Below, in pieces: positions 37,136 through 45,309 of a stretch of DNA of 64,000 nucleotides. The position numbers and the translations under genes were made by a program. Within the stretch, counting starts at the first letter, position 1, and every line of letters starts with the position of its first letter. This DNA comes from Streptomyces celluloflavus (GTDB taxonomy: Bacteria > Actinomycetota > Actinomycetes > Streptomycetales > Streptomycetaceae). The notes under the pieces were generated by a model, which worked only from the letters and a program-made list of their open reading frames with translations, was not told the DNA's origin and made no database searches. The stretch is from assembly GCA_000720995.1 (NCBI GenBank), contig JOEL01000009.1, forward strand, positions 1 through 64,000. The letters are read 5' to 3'.

Positions 37136-37464
37136 GAGCTCTCCCTCTCGATCACCCTGACCATGGTGGGCACCCCTGGTTCCCTGACGATCAGGCCGCC
37201 GGTGCAGTGGAAGTACCGGCCGCTCGGGGCCTCGCCCGTGGTCGTCCACACACTCATCAGGCGTTCGGCTTCGGCGAGTGTGAAGATCGTGACGCTTCAC
37301 CGGGAGCCGTCCGGCAGCCTGATCTCCGCATCAACGTTGCAGACCTCGGCAAGCTTCTCACCGGCTCCGGGAAGGAAAGACACTTCGAAAGCATCCATCC
37401 GTACCCGATACCACGGCGCGGCCCATACCCTGCTGATCGTCTCGGTCGAGTTGATGCTGTCCAC
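37072..37464 (-). pseudogene. Hypothetical protein gene interrupted by an in-frame TGA
   Basis: From GTG 37464 the frame encodes VDSINSTETISRVWAAPWYRV... as far as EIRLPDGSR. It then meets TGA at 37297-37299 and continues in the same frame as SVTIFTLAEAERLMSVW... to 37072. Both sides look like one protein. A single G-to-A change of a TGG tryptophan codon would explain the stop. No recognised function. Confidence 0.55.
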
Positions 37465-37546
37465 CCGTGAAGTGTCCCGATCAGACGGATTCGCCACAAC
37501 ACCAATTCGACCATAACCGCCAGACACACAACGCACCTGGGACTCG

Positions 37547-37765
37547 TCAGCGCAGCGCCTCAAGGACTCGACTGCGCGGCATCTCGTTCTCGATCGTGTC
37601 GGCGGAGCGCCAGACCGTGACCGTGACTTCCTCCGTCTGCAATTCGACGACATCGGCCGAGGTACGGAAGAGGAACCGGAGGTCGAAGTGCTGGTGATCC
37701 GGCTCGCCCGCGAAGCCCGTCGCCCCGACACGACACCAGGGCGACGGGTGCTTGTCGAGTGGTCA
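37547..37765 (-). pseudogene. 5'-truncated hypothetical gene fragment
   Basis: A minus-strand frame without a start codon encodes LDKHPSPWCRVGATGFAGEP..., then HFDLRFLFRTSADVVELQTE, and ends MPRSRVLEALR. The alternating hydrophobic strand pattern looks like real protein, but an upstream TGA cuts it off. The fragment abuts the yoeB remnant. Function unknown. Confidence 0.4.
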
Positions 37766-37791
37766 GGGGCATCCGGAAATTGGGTGTCGAT

Positions 37792-37869
37792 TCAGGCGAG
37801 CATTTCGCGGTCGTTCTTGAGCCAGGTCATGTGGTTCTCGCAGCCCTGGTCCTCGAAGACGAACCTCAC
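37792..37869 (-). pseudogene. yoeB toxin remnant (N-terminal 25 codons)
   Basis: GTG 37869 encodes VRFVFEDQGCENHMTWLKND, then REMLA and TGA. This matches the N-terminus of YoeB/Txe mRNA interferases (pattern x-F-x-x-x-x-W-x-x-Y-x-x-W-x-x-x-D-x-x-x-L-x-R-I-N). The TGA stands where CGA (Arg) is expected. The catalytic C-terminus is missing. The start overlaps the yefM-like stop by 4 nt (GTGA), as in intact yefM-yoeB operons. Confidence 0.6.
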
Positions 37870-38060
37870 GCGGCGCCCTGCCCCGCATCCGCCCCGTCAG
37901 GCTCGATCAGCTCACGCTCGGAGAAGTCGATTCACCCGGGAGCGTTTTCGTACGCCTTAAGCAGCCGACGGGCATTTGCTGGCAAGCACAGAAAGCAGGA
38001 GCCCGCACGCAGGGCTGCGTAGTCCTCGGAGAAGAAATCCAGCACCGAGTCAGCGCGGGA
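37866..38060 (-). pseudogene. yefM antitoxin remnant (C-terminal half)
   Basis: In one frame the DNA reads LVLSRADSVLDFFSEDYAAL, then LPANARRLLKAYENAPG, then TGA, then IDFSERELIEPDGADAG and a final stop at 37866. PANARRLL followed by an acidic ERELIEPD end is the Phd/YefM pattern. The N-terminal DNA-binding half is absent and the internal TGA breaks the frame. Right next to it begins the ychF-tail repeat. Confidence 0.55.
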
Positions 38061-38171
38061 AAGGACCAGGGACCTACCTCCGAGAGGTAGACCCCATCCG
38101 ACCTGCACGTTTGACAGATCACCTAACGCAAAGCGTGCAATTGCTCACACGTTGAAGCGGAACTCCACCAC
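38061..38171 (-). repeat. Extra copy of the ychF 3' end and terminator (left end of island)
   Basis: Bases 38145-38171 read VVEFRFNV-stop on the minus strand, the exact C-terminus of YchF. Two changes are synonymous (TTC for TTT, CGC for CGG) and the stop is TGA instead of TAG. Going downstream the match continues with constant spacing to the region below the real ychF (38100-38121 equals 58356-58377 with 2 mismatches). It includes a terminator-like hairpin CTACCTC/GAGGTAG at 38074-38090. It is a direct repeat of 58317-58427. Confidence 0.8.
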
Positions 38172-38202
38172 GAGCCTTCTACCTGCGGAAATGCAGGCGC
38201 GT

Positions 38203-38225
38203 CCCAGCACCATCCCAGCACGGGA
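38203..38225. repeat. CCCAGCAC direct-repeat pair inside left island end
   Basis: CCCAGCACCATCCCAGCACGG at 38203-38223 matches 58239-58259 at 20 of 21 bases, and ATCCCAGCACGGGA recurs at 58302-58315. A small hairpin CCTGC/GCAGG at 38182-38197 precedes it. The layout resembles integrase arm-type sites of actinomycete elements. Confidence 0.6.
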
Positions 38226-38314
38226 TTCACGACAAAGTACAAGAGCGCTCGGCATCGCCAACGCTACACAACAGGGCTGGCATCCGGTCGAGGCTCGAGG
38301 GATTCATCTACCGC

Positions 38315-38608
38315 TCACAGCGGCCAGCAGACCGCCGGTGCAGTAGCGGCATCGAGCCCCAGACGGTCGACGCCGCCGCGCGAGACCGTCACCACGACAG
38401 GAACGGATACGCCTGTGAGCGCGGCGTGGTGCCGGTGAAGAGCGGCCACGTCGTACCGGTCGAGAGGCGACTGTTCGAGCCACTTGATGGAGTTATCGGG
38501 GCTCGGTCCGCACCAACGATGTCGATGTGGACGCCTCGTGAGTTTCCCGCCGGAGCGTCGGGGCGCCCCGAAGGCAGTATCCGGGCGGTCGCTCAGCTCA
38601 GTCGCCAA
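38315..38608 (-). CDS. Hypothetical protein or gene fragment
   Basis: A 97-residue frame with ATG at 38608. The C-terminal part (DNSIKWLEQSPLDRYDVAALHRHH, VVVTVSRGGVDRLGLD) has balanced composition and could be real protein. The first 30 residues look like chance. It lies between the island's left end and pglZ and may be a remnant. No family recognised. Confidence 0.3.
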   Translation of the reverse strand: MATELSDRPDTAFGAPRRSGGKLTRRPHRHRWCGPSPDNSIKWLEQSPLDRYDVAALHRHHAALTGVSVPVVVTVSRGGVDRLGLDAATAPAVCWPL

Positions 38609-38654
38609 TGAGCCCTGTCCAGCAGGTTCCGTGCAGGTGAGACCCGCAACGGGC

Positions 38655-41453
38655 CTACTCCCCGAGCCCGAACTGGGCCCTCAGCCATGCTGGGTTGAGC
38701 CTCAGCGTCTTGTTGTCGGGGAGGAGTTCGAGGACCTGGACTCCGTCCATGTTCAGGAGCTGGGTGAGGACGGCGGCGTAGCCGCGAGCCCGGGCCGGTG
38801 GCATGTCCGCGGCGGCGGCCACAGCCGTCAGAGGGAGGGTGTTGTTCTCGCAGAGCGCTGCAAGGGCCTGGCGGAGTCTTTCCGGGGCCTGTTTGCGAGG
38901 GAGGAGAGCAAGCTGGTCACTGAAAGCCGGGGAGGCGAAGAGGTCGTCCAGGAGCTGCTCCACCGGCGACTGAGCTTGCACGGACAGCAGTGTCCCCTTG
39001 GTCTCGGAGAGATGGGGAGACACCGCGATCTCGAACAGACCCGCGTCCTGTGGAGCGGGCTTCTTCGGGGTACGCCTGAACTTCGTCAGCTGTGTCGTCC
39101 CGGTCTCCGCAGACAGAGGTGCCGAGGTCGCGCGCAGGCGCGTCGTGTCCAGTTTCCACCAGTGCGGTTCGTACGTGTCCGTGAGTTGCCGCCACCCTGG
39201 TGGGATGTTCTCGGTGGCGCCGTCCGGCAGGTACGCGAGCACGGGGATCGTGAACTCGGCCGGGTGCACTCCCCCGTGATATCCCGCGGCACGGTTCGTG
39301 TAGCGGGTGTCGGCCGGCCACAGGGCGACGATGGGACCTCCGACCACGCGTGGGCCGGCTAGCACCGTCTCCTCCTCGCTGACCAGTGGTTCGGCGCCAC
39401 CGTCCGGGACGTCGCGGTAGCGGGCGTTGACGGCTTCGGGGGTGGGAACCTTCACGCCCCGGTGCTCCAGTACGTGCCCGTGGTCGCTGGTGATCAGTAC
39501 GGCCATGCCCCGTCGGCGAGCCTCGTCCAGGAGTGGAGTCAGGGCGTCGATGTCGTCGATCGTCCAGTCCCACTCGTCGAGGCGTTCGTCGTTCTTCAGG
39601 CTGTCGTCGACGGTGTTGAGCACAACCGCGAGGTGTGACGCGTCGTCGGCCAGCGCCGACTCCAGGTCGGGCCCGAAACGTCCACCGGTGCCGGCGGGGC
39701 GGAGGTCATCCTTATGGAAGACGGCAGCCTTCTGCCCCGACCACAACCGCAGGGACGGGAATACACGCTTCTCGGTCTTCTGGTCGCCGCGTTGCAGCTT
39801 GCCTGTAAGGAGACTGGTACGGCTGACGCCGGTGACGGTGGGCAGGGCGGCGGCCATCGCCTGGCGGGCGGGCGGCATCCCCTTCTCGCCGGTGGGGTCG
39901 TACTCGGTCCAGTTCGCCGCAAGTTCCTCGCCGAGCTGTCCCGCGAGCGCGGCGCTCATGCCGTCCACGACGAGCAGCATCAGCCGCCGCTGGGACTTCA
40001 CCACAGGCTTCGCGACCCGCTCAAGGAAGGTCTCGACCGTCAGCATCGAGCCGGGGGCGGTACCCGCTGTGGTCCACTCAACAACCTGCTCGGCGAAGGC
40101 CCGGTCCATGCGGTACCGCACCTTACGCACGTCAGCGGCGAGCCCATCGTAGGCACTGGACAGTGCGGACTCTGTGTCGCCGCCCGCCTCCAGGTGCTCC
40201 AACGCACGGTCGGCCCAGGAGAGTTCGGCGTTGTAGTGGGCCAGGGCGCCCGCGACGGTGTCCGGTGTCCATACGGGTTCGGTGGCCAGCCACTGCACCA
40301 AGCGCACAGCCATCCGGGCGCGGCCGATCCGGGTGCGGGCCGTCTCGGCGAGGTGGTGCGCCTGTACTGCGCGCAGCGCCGAACGGCAGGCGTCGAGATC
40401 GCGGCCGGCGATCGCCGTACCCACAGCGGCCAGGCGCGCTTCGAGTCCGGCGGGCAGGTACGGGCTGTGGCGTACGGCCTCGATTGCACCCAGATGTCCG
40501 GCGAGCCGTTCGGCGTCCGGGGTGATCTCGGCGAGGAGCTGTGCGTTGCGTGCGACGAGGTTCTCGGTAGATTCCCCGTAGCGCCGCATGGCCTCGTCGG
40601 TGAACTCGCGGCCGAGGATGTTCTCCGCTCGGCCGCGCGCCCGGAAGACTTCGGGGCCGGCCGGGGCGTGCTGCCACAGCGCGGCGGCGACGAGCCCGAA
40701 CGGCAGGGCGACGGACGGCTCGTCGTGCTCGGTGATCGATAGGAGGGCGTCGGCGGTCGGGCCGGCCTGGTCCACCTCGGCGAGGAAGCACCGCAGTCCG
40801 GCCCGCTCTCCGTCGCGCAGCGCACGGTAGGCGCGCGGTCCTTCGGAGGGGGTGCGGCTCCACAGCAGCAGAGTGTCGATGTCGAGCTGGGCGTCCCCAT
40901 CGAGCAGCAGTCGCCGCCGTGCGAGGGCGGTGAGGGCGTGCGTACGGGACAGGACTTGCCGGTTGAGGCCGGGCCAGCCGCCCGCGGGGGCGGCTTCGAG
41001 GAGGGCCTCGGCCACCCCCCAGGTCTCGTCGCTGAGCCGTGGATCGATACCGGAGGCGGTGAAGGTCTCGCGGATGAGGTCCCAGTTGTCGACGTGCTGG
41101 ATGGCGTGCTGGTACGCGCGGACCAGGATGCCTGGGTCGAGTTCGGCGTCCTCCCGGTCGGTGAGCAGGACGAGCAGGGACGGGTCCTCTACTGAACCGG
41201 GGGCGTCGAGGTGACTGAGCGCCTCCTGGTAGACGGCGAGCACGGACGGCGCGGCGGCCACCCGTGCGCTCCGACCGCCGTTCCAGGGCAGGATCGCCTG
41301 CTCCTCCCACACGGGTGCCGAGCGCAGGAGCACCACCTGGCGAGTGTCTCCGTCCGGCTGCTGGGGGCCTTTGAGCAGCGCGCGCTGACCCGCAAGGTAG
41401 TTCGCGACGGCGGTGGGCGTGAGGCGGGCGACGCCCCGGCCGACCTGAGGCAT
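38655..41453 (-). CDS. pglZ: PglZ, BREX type 2 alkaline-phosphatase-fold protein
   Basis: A protein of 932 residues and last gene of the pglWXYZ operon. I chose ATG 41453 because it overlaps the pglY stop as TGATG and GGAAGGTGG lies upstream; an in-frame ATG at 41471 is possible. The N-terminal 450 residues are helical. The PglZ phosphatase-like domain has LLVVDGMSAA near 492-500 (metal-binding Asp), TVTGVSRTSLLTG and TSDHGHVLEHRG near 655 (metal-binding Asp/His). A C-terminal helical tail ends AQFGLGE. PglZ is the signature protein of all BREX systems; its biochemical role in defence is not settled. Confidence 0.93.
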   Translation of the reverse strand: MPQVGRGVARLTPTAVANYLAGQRALLKGPQQPDGDTRQVVLLRSAPVWEEQAILPWNGGRSARVAAAPSVLAVYQEALSHLDAPGSVEDPSLLVLLTDREDAELDPGILVRAYQHAIQHVDNWDLIRETFTASGIDPRLSDETWGVAEALLEAAPAGGWPGLNRQVLSRTHALTALARRRLLLDGDAQLDIDTLLLWSRTPSEGPRAYRALRDGERAGLRCFLAEVDQAGPTADALLSITEHDEPSVALPFGLVAAALWQHAPAGPEVFRARGRAENILGREFTDEAMRRYGESTENLVARNAQLLAEITPDAERLAGHLGAIEAVRHSPYLPAGLEARLAAVGTAIAGRDLDACRSALRAVQAHHLAETARTRIGRARMAVRLVQWLATEPVWTPDTVAGALAHYNAELSWADRALEHLEAGGDTESALSSAYDGLAADVRKVRYRMDRAFAEQVVEWTTAGTAPGSMLTVETFLERVAKPVVKSQRRLMLLVVDGMSAALAGQLGEELAANWTEYDPTGEKGMPPARQAMAAALPTVTGVSRTSLLTGKLQRGDQKTEKRVFPSLRLWSGQKAAVFHKDDLRPAGTGGRFGPDLESALADDASHLAVVLNTVDDSLKNDERLDEWDWTIDDIDALTPLLDEARRRGMAVLITSDHGHVLEHRGVKVPTPEAVNARYRDVPDGGAEPLVSEEETVLAGPRVVGGPIVALWPADTRYTNRAAGYHGGVHPAEFTIPVLAYLPDGATENIPPGWRQLTDTYEPHWWKLDTTRLRATSAPLSAETGTTQLTKFRRTPKKPAPQDAGLFEIAVSPHLSETKGTLLSVQAQSPVEQLLDDLFASPAFSDQLALLPRKQAPERLRQALAALCENNTLPLTAVAAAADMPPARARGYAAVLTQLLNMDGVQVLELLPDNKTLRLNPAWLRAQFGLGE

Positions 41454-44400
41454 CAGCCGACCACCTTCCATGTGATCTCGATGGCCTTGCCGGGGTGCGC
41501 GGCCGCCACCTGGTGCAGGGCCTGCTCGACCTCGGCAGCGCTGCCCTGCACAGAGCCCGTACGGGCAGTGGTCTCGACCTTGGGGTGCGATGTCTCGGTG
41601 GTCAGCGGCACCTGGTCCGGGGTGGGCGAGGCCGGCGTGGCGGCCGGTGGTTCGGTCCGCTGCTGCTGTTGCCGCTGGACGGCCAGGGCCTGGGTGATCG
41701 CCCGCTGGGCACGCGGCAGGGAGTCCTGCAGCTTCCTGCTGAACTGGTCCTCGCGCGCGTCCTCCTGGAGAGTGGTAAGGGCGTCCATGCCCGTGCCGAG
41801 TTCAAGCACGTCCCAGGAGGCGTTCTGCAGGGCGGACGCCACCGCCTCCGCCGTGGTGACGGATGAGCCGAGCCGTTCGGGCGTCAGCTCGCCGAGATCG
41901 AACGCGGAGAGGGCCTCAACAACCCGCTTGGCCCCGCGGCCCTTGGCGGCGAGCAGCTCCTCAAGCAGAACGAGCCCGCGGCGTGCGGTGTGCAGGCGGC
42001 CGGTGACGGCGGTGTCGTCGAGGCCGAGGAAGTCCACTCGCCGCTCCAGCACGGCCACCAGCTCGCGATTGGACGGCAAGAGCTTGTCGACGTGGGTACG
42101 CACCAGATCGGCGAAGGAGTTGACAATCCGCCCGCGCAGCTGCACGGGGGCCTTCTTGCCGAAGATCTTCTCGTAGCGCGCGCGGGCCGTCTCCCAGTCC
42201 GGCTCGGAGGGCAGGGGCTGACGGCGCAATGCCCAGCCGTCCTTGATCTCGCTCAGCTTGAGGTCGGCGACTGGGGCCCCGCCGATGCCCCACACACGGT
42301 CCTCCATCTCACCGTACGCGGCCGCGACGAGCTGCTGGATGTGGGTCGGAAGCCCCATCCGCTGCGGTTCGTTCATCCACGCGGTCAGTGAGCCGTAGCC
42401 GATGTCTGCGTCCGGGTCGTTCTTCGCGAGCCGGTTGAAGTGCTCGCGCCAGTACGCGCCGAGGGTGAAGTAGCTCTCCCCCATCGTGCCGAGCTTGAGC
42501 GGCTGTGCGACCGTCTCCATCAGCTCCCGGTCGCCGCGCGGCACGACCTCTGCCTTGCCCTCCTTGGCACGGGCGGCCTCGCTGATGTACCCCAGGACGG
42601 TACGCGCCTGGGCGGGCGTGACGGCCTGCGTGCCGAGGTCAGGGTGGGCCGGGTATTGCCAGGCGAGCATCTTGCCCGCGATGTCGCGGATCGCATCGCA
42701 CGGGGCGGCGCTCAGTCCAAGGGCGGGCGTGGTCGCACCCGGCTTGGTGGCGATGTGGTCCGAGAAGTCGTCGAGGACGTCCCCCTCCTGCTTCTTCGCC
42801 AGGCCGTACGCCTGCTTGAAGGCGGCGACGACCCGGTCGCGGAGGGTTTCGGACTGCGTGGTGAGCAGCCCTCGTGCCCGCACGCGGTCGTCGGGGCCGA
42901 GGTGGGCGGCGAAACGGCTGTCGAAGTCGCTGCCGCTGTTCAGGATCCGCTTGATGACCACGTACCGGTTGAAGTCCGCGTACATCGTCGTCGTCATATG
43001 GGTGGGCACCCAGGCGAGGGAGTGCTGGACCTCGGGGTGCCGCTCCCAGAAGCTGTTCATCCGGTTCAGGTCCTCGCGCGGCCCGAACTCACCCTCGTCC
43101 CACGGGAGATCGACGACGAGACGCCAGGTCTCCGCGTCGGTGGGAGTGAGCGTGGAGTCGGGGGTCTCCTCCCGGTCGGCGATATTGGCGAAGACGACCT
43201 CGGTACGGCGCTTGCTGCCTCGCCACGTGAAGTCGAGCGTGTCGTACGTGTCGAAGCCGCCCTGCCCCTTGGCCGCGGTCAGTGCGAACTCCGAGCGCAG
43301 CAGCTCGACGGCGGCGTCGTGGCGGTAGCGGGGTTTGTCGAAGGCTTCGCGGCCGTTACGGATTACAGAGTCGATGTCCACACCGGTCAGTTCCAGGCGT
43401 ACGGTCATCGCCACGCCGTCGCCAGCGAGCTTGATCTCGGGGATCCGGCCCGCCCATTCCTTCAACTTGTTGATCAGGGCGCGGATCTCGCCGCCGGGAA
43501 GGAGCGCCTTGATGGTGCCGGCGTTGAGGGCCAGGAGCCGCTTGACCGTCATGTTCTGGAAGGCGGGCGCGGCGGGCGCGAGAGCGGACAGGACGAGAGT
43601 CGACATCAGCCGGTCGTCGTCGGTGAACTGCCCGAGCCGGCGTGCGAGATCATCGTCCTCAATGGCGGCCGGGTCCTGCTGGTACGTCACGACCTGCTCC
43701 ACCGCGACCCGGTGGTGGTCGAGTAGGTAGGGGCGCATTCTGTTGCGGTACAGCCGGTCAGCCTCATCGAACACGGCACGCAGCTCGTCGGTGAACGGCT
43801 TGTCGCCGCCGCCCGAGATCAGCGCGTAGATGTCGCCGAGCGGCACCAACTGGCCCACGCGCAGCAGATTGCGCCGTGCGGCAAGGAGTTCGCCCATCAG
43901 CTTGAGGCCGGTGCGGGAGCGCTGAAGGGCCGAGGACAGATGGACGAGGGTGTCCATGAAGGCAGGCGAGAAGGGGTACGTGAAGCGGAACGCGGTCTCC
44001 GTGGCGCCCACGTTGTTCCCGTCGCCTCCAAGGAGTTCGTCCCAGAACTTGGCGTTGGTGGACTTCGCCTTCTTGAACGCCTCCCCGATCACCGCGTCCG
44101 CCTCGGTCGACAGCGGCCTGAGGAGGCGCGCGTGGGCGATCTGAGGAAGGTTGCGGTCCTCCAGGCTGATGCGGTCGAACCGGCCCGAGGCGAGCTCCAG
44201 GTTGTCGACGATGGCTCGCTGATAGCGGCCCCCGTCCTCAGCAGATCCGACCAGGTCGCGCAGGTCGCGCTGGCGGGCGATGAACGACACAACGGGGACG
44301 GCGCGGCGTTCGTCGCCGCCCTCCACCAGGTTCGTGATCTTCGCGGTCTCGCGGGACACGAACTCCGACTCGGAGATACGGGAGGCGAACCACAGGATCA

Positions 44401-45295
44401 GCTCGTCGAGGAAGAGCACGATCCCGTCGTAGTTGAGGCTCTTCGCATGCTGGGCGATCATCGAGAGGCCCCGGTCGAGGCTGATGAAGCCACCATCCTG
44501 CTCGACGGCGCGTTCCTCGTAACCGGGCAGCATTTTGGCAGCGTCCTGTGCGAGCCGGGCTCGCAGCTCGCTGGGGGTGGACGGGTCGGCGGGGTTGAAC
44601 TCCTGGCCGACCTCCAACTCATCGGCGGTCATCGCGTCGTTGAGCAGCTGCGTGGTCCAGGCGAAAGCAGCGCCGAACTCGCCCCACTCGCCGGTGGTTT
44701 CGGCGGGCGCGGCACCAGCCAGGAACTTGATCACATCCTCGTCGCCGAGCCGGTCCCGCATGGACTGCAGGTCGCGGAACATGGCATCGGTGCGGTAGAC
44801 CCGCGGGGTCGGCGCCCCGGGCTCCAACTCCTTGATCCGCTTGACGTATCCGCCGAGGATCCGCTGCTCCATCGACTTGGCGTCGAGCATGTGCACCGGC
44901 ACCATCAGGAACCGTCGGTCGCCGTCCTGCAGCCACCCGTTCTTCGCGAATACCGGGTCGAAGTCGGTCTTGCTGCGAGCTGCCGGAGCCTGGTTGAGCA
45001 GGGCGTGCAGTACGGCCATGAAGTGCGACTTACCCGCACCGAATGAGGCGTGCAGATACGCGGCCTTCGAGGAGTGGCTGTCCACCGCCGCCTTGATGAT
45101 GCCGAGGGCCTCGTTGAAGTGCTGCACGAGGTCGTCGGTGACGACGTAATCGGCCAGGGCCTTCTCGGCGCCCGCGGGGGTGGTGGCGTCGGCGAGCTGG
45201 AGGACGTAGTCGGAGCTGGACACCTCCGGATTGATGTTGATCAGCTCGCGGAGGAGGGGAGTGCCGAGGTTGCCGTTTGCGGGGTTCGCTGCCAT
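41453..45295 (-). CDS. pglY: PglY, BREX type 2 large P-loop ATPase (BrxC/DUF6079-like)
   Basis: A protein of about 1280 residues. I chose ATG 45295 (MAANPANGNLGTPLLREL) for its AGGGAC ribosome site; GTG 45313, overlapping the pglX stop as GTGA, is an alternative. Walker A is SFGAGKSHF near 85-93 and Walker B is GIVLFLDELILWF near 290-302. Long helical regions follow. The C-terminus has a Gln/Pro/Thr-rich linker (QRQQQQRTEPPAATPASPTP) before a small final domain ending ITWKVVG. In BREX type 2 PglY is the counterpart of BrxC and is needed for phage resistance. Confidence 0.93.
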   Translation of the reverse strand: MAANPANGNLGTPLLRELININPEVSSSDYVLQLADATTPAGAEKALADYVVTDDLVQHFNEALGIIKAAVDSHSSKAAYLHASFGAGKSHFMAVLHALLNQAPAARSKTDFDPVFAKNGWLQDGDRRFLMVPVHMLDAKSMEQRILGGYVKRIKELEPGAPTPRVYRTDAMFRDLQSMRDRLGDEDVIKFLAGAAPAETTGEWGEFGAAFAWTTQLLNDAMTADELEVGQEFNPADPSTPSELRARLAQDAAKMLPGYEERAVEQDGGFISLDRGLSMIAQHAKSLNYDGIVLFLDELILWFASRISESEFVSRETAKITNLVEGGDERRAVPVVSFIARQRDLRDLVGSAEDGGRYQRAIVDNLELASGRFDRISLEDRNLPQIAHARLLRPLSTEADAVIGEAFKKAKSTNAKFWDELLGGDGNNVGATETAFRFTYPFSPAFMDTLVHLSSALQRSRTGLKLMGELLAARRNLLRVGQLVPLGDIYALISGGGDKPFTDELRAVFDEADRLYRNRMRPYLLDHHRVAVEQVVTYQQDPAAIEDDDLARRLGQFTDDDRLMSTLVLSALAPAAPAFQNMTVKRLLALNAGTIKALLPGGEIRALINKLKEWAGRIPEIKLAGDGVAMTVRLELTGVDIDSVIRNGREAFDKPRYRHDAAVELLRSEFALTAAKGQGGFDTYDTLDFTWRGSKRRTEVVFANIADREETPDSTLTPTDAETWRLVVDLPWDEGEFGPREDLNRMNSFWERHPEVQHSLAWVPTHMTTTMYADFNRYVVIKRILNSGSDFDSRFAAHLGPDDRVRARGLLTTQSETLRDRVVAAFKQAYGLAKKQEGDVLDDFSDHIATKPGATTPALGLSAAPCDAIRDIAGKMLAWQYPAHPDLGTQAVTPAQARTVLGYISEAARAKEGKAEVVPRGDRELMETVAQPLKLGTMGESYFTLGAYWREHFNRLAKNDPDADIGYGSLTAWMNEPQRMGLPTHIQQLVAAAYGEMEDRVWGIGGAPVADLKLSEIKDGWALRRQPLPSEPDWETARARYEKIFGKKAPVQLRGRIVNSFADLVRTHVDKLLPSNRELVAVLERRVDFLGLDDTAVTGRLHTARRGLVLLEELLAAKGRGAKRVVEALSAFDLGELTPERLGSSVTTAEAVASALQNASWDVLELGTGMDALTTLQEDAREDQFSRKLQDSLPRAQRAITQALAVQRQQQQRTEPPAATPASPTPDQVPLTTETSHPKVETTARTGSVQGSAAEVEQALHQVAAAHPGKAIEITWKVVG

Positions 45296-45309
45296 GTCTC
45301 TGTCCCTGC

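Noticed and set aside
37297..37299. TGA read as selenocysteine
   Set aside because: No SECIS-like hairpin follows and the position fits a lost tryptophan codon in a region full of broken genes.
37759..38022. Plus-strand small gene over the yefM-yoeB region
   Set aside because: The plus-strand translation is low quality, while the minus strand shows clear antitoxin and toxin pieces with the native overlap.
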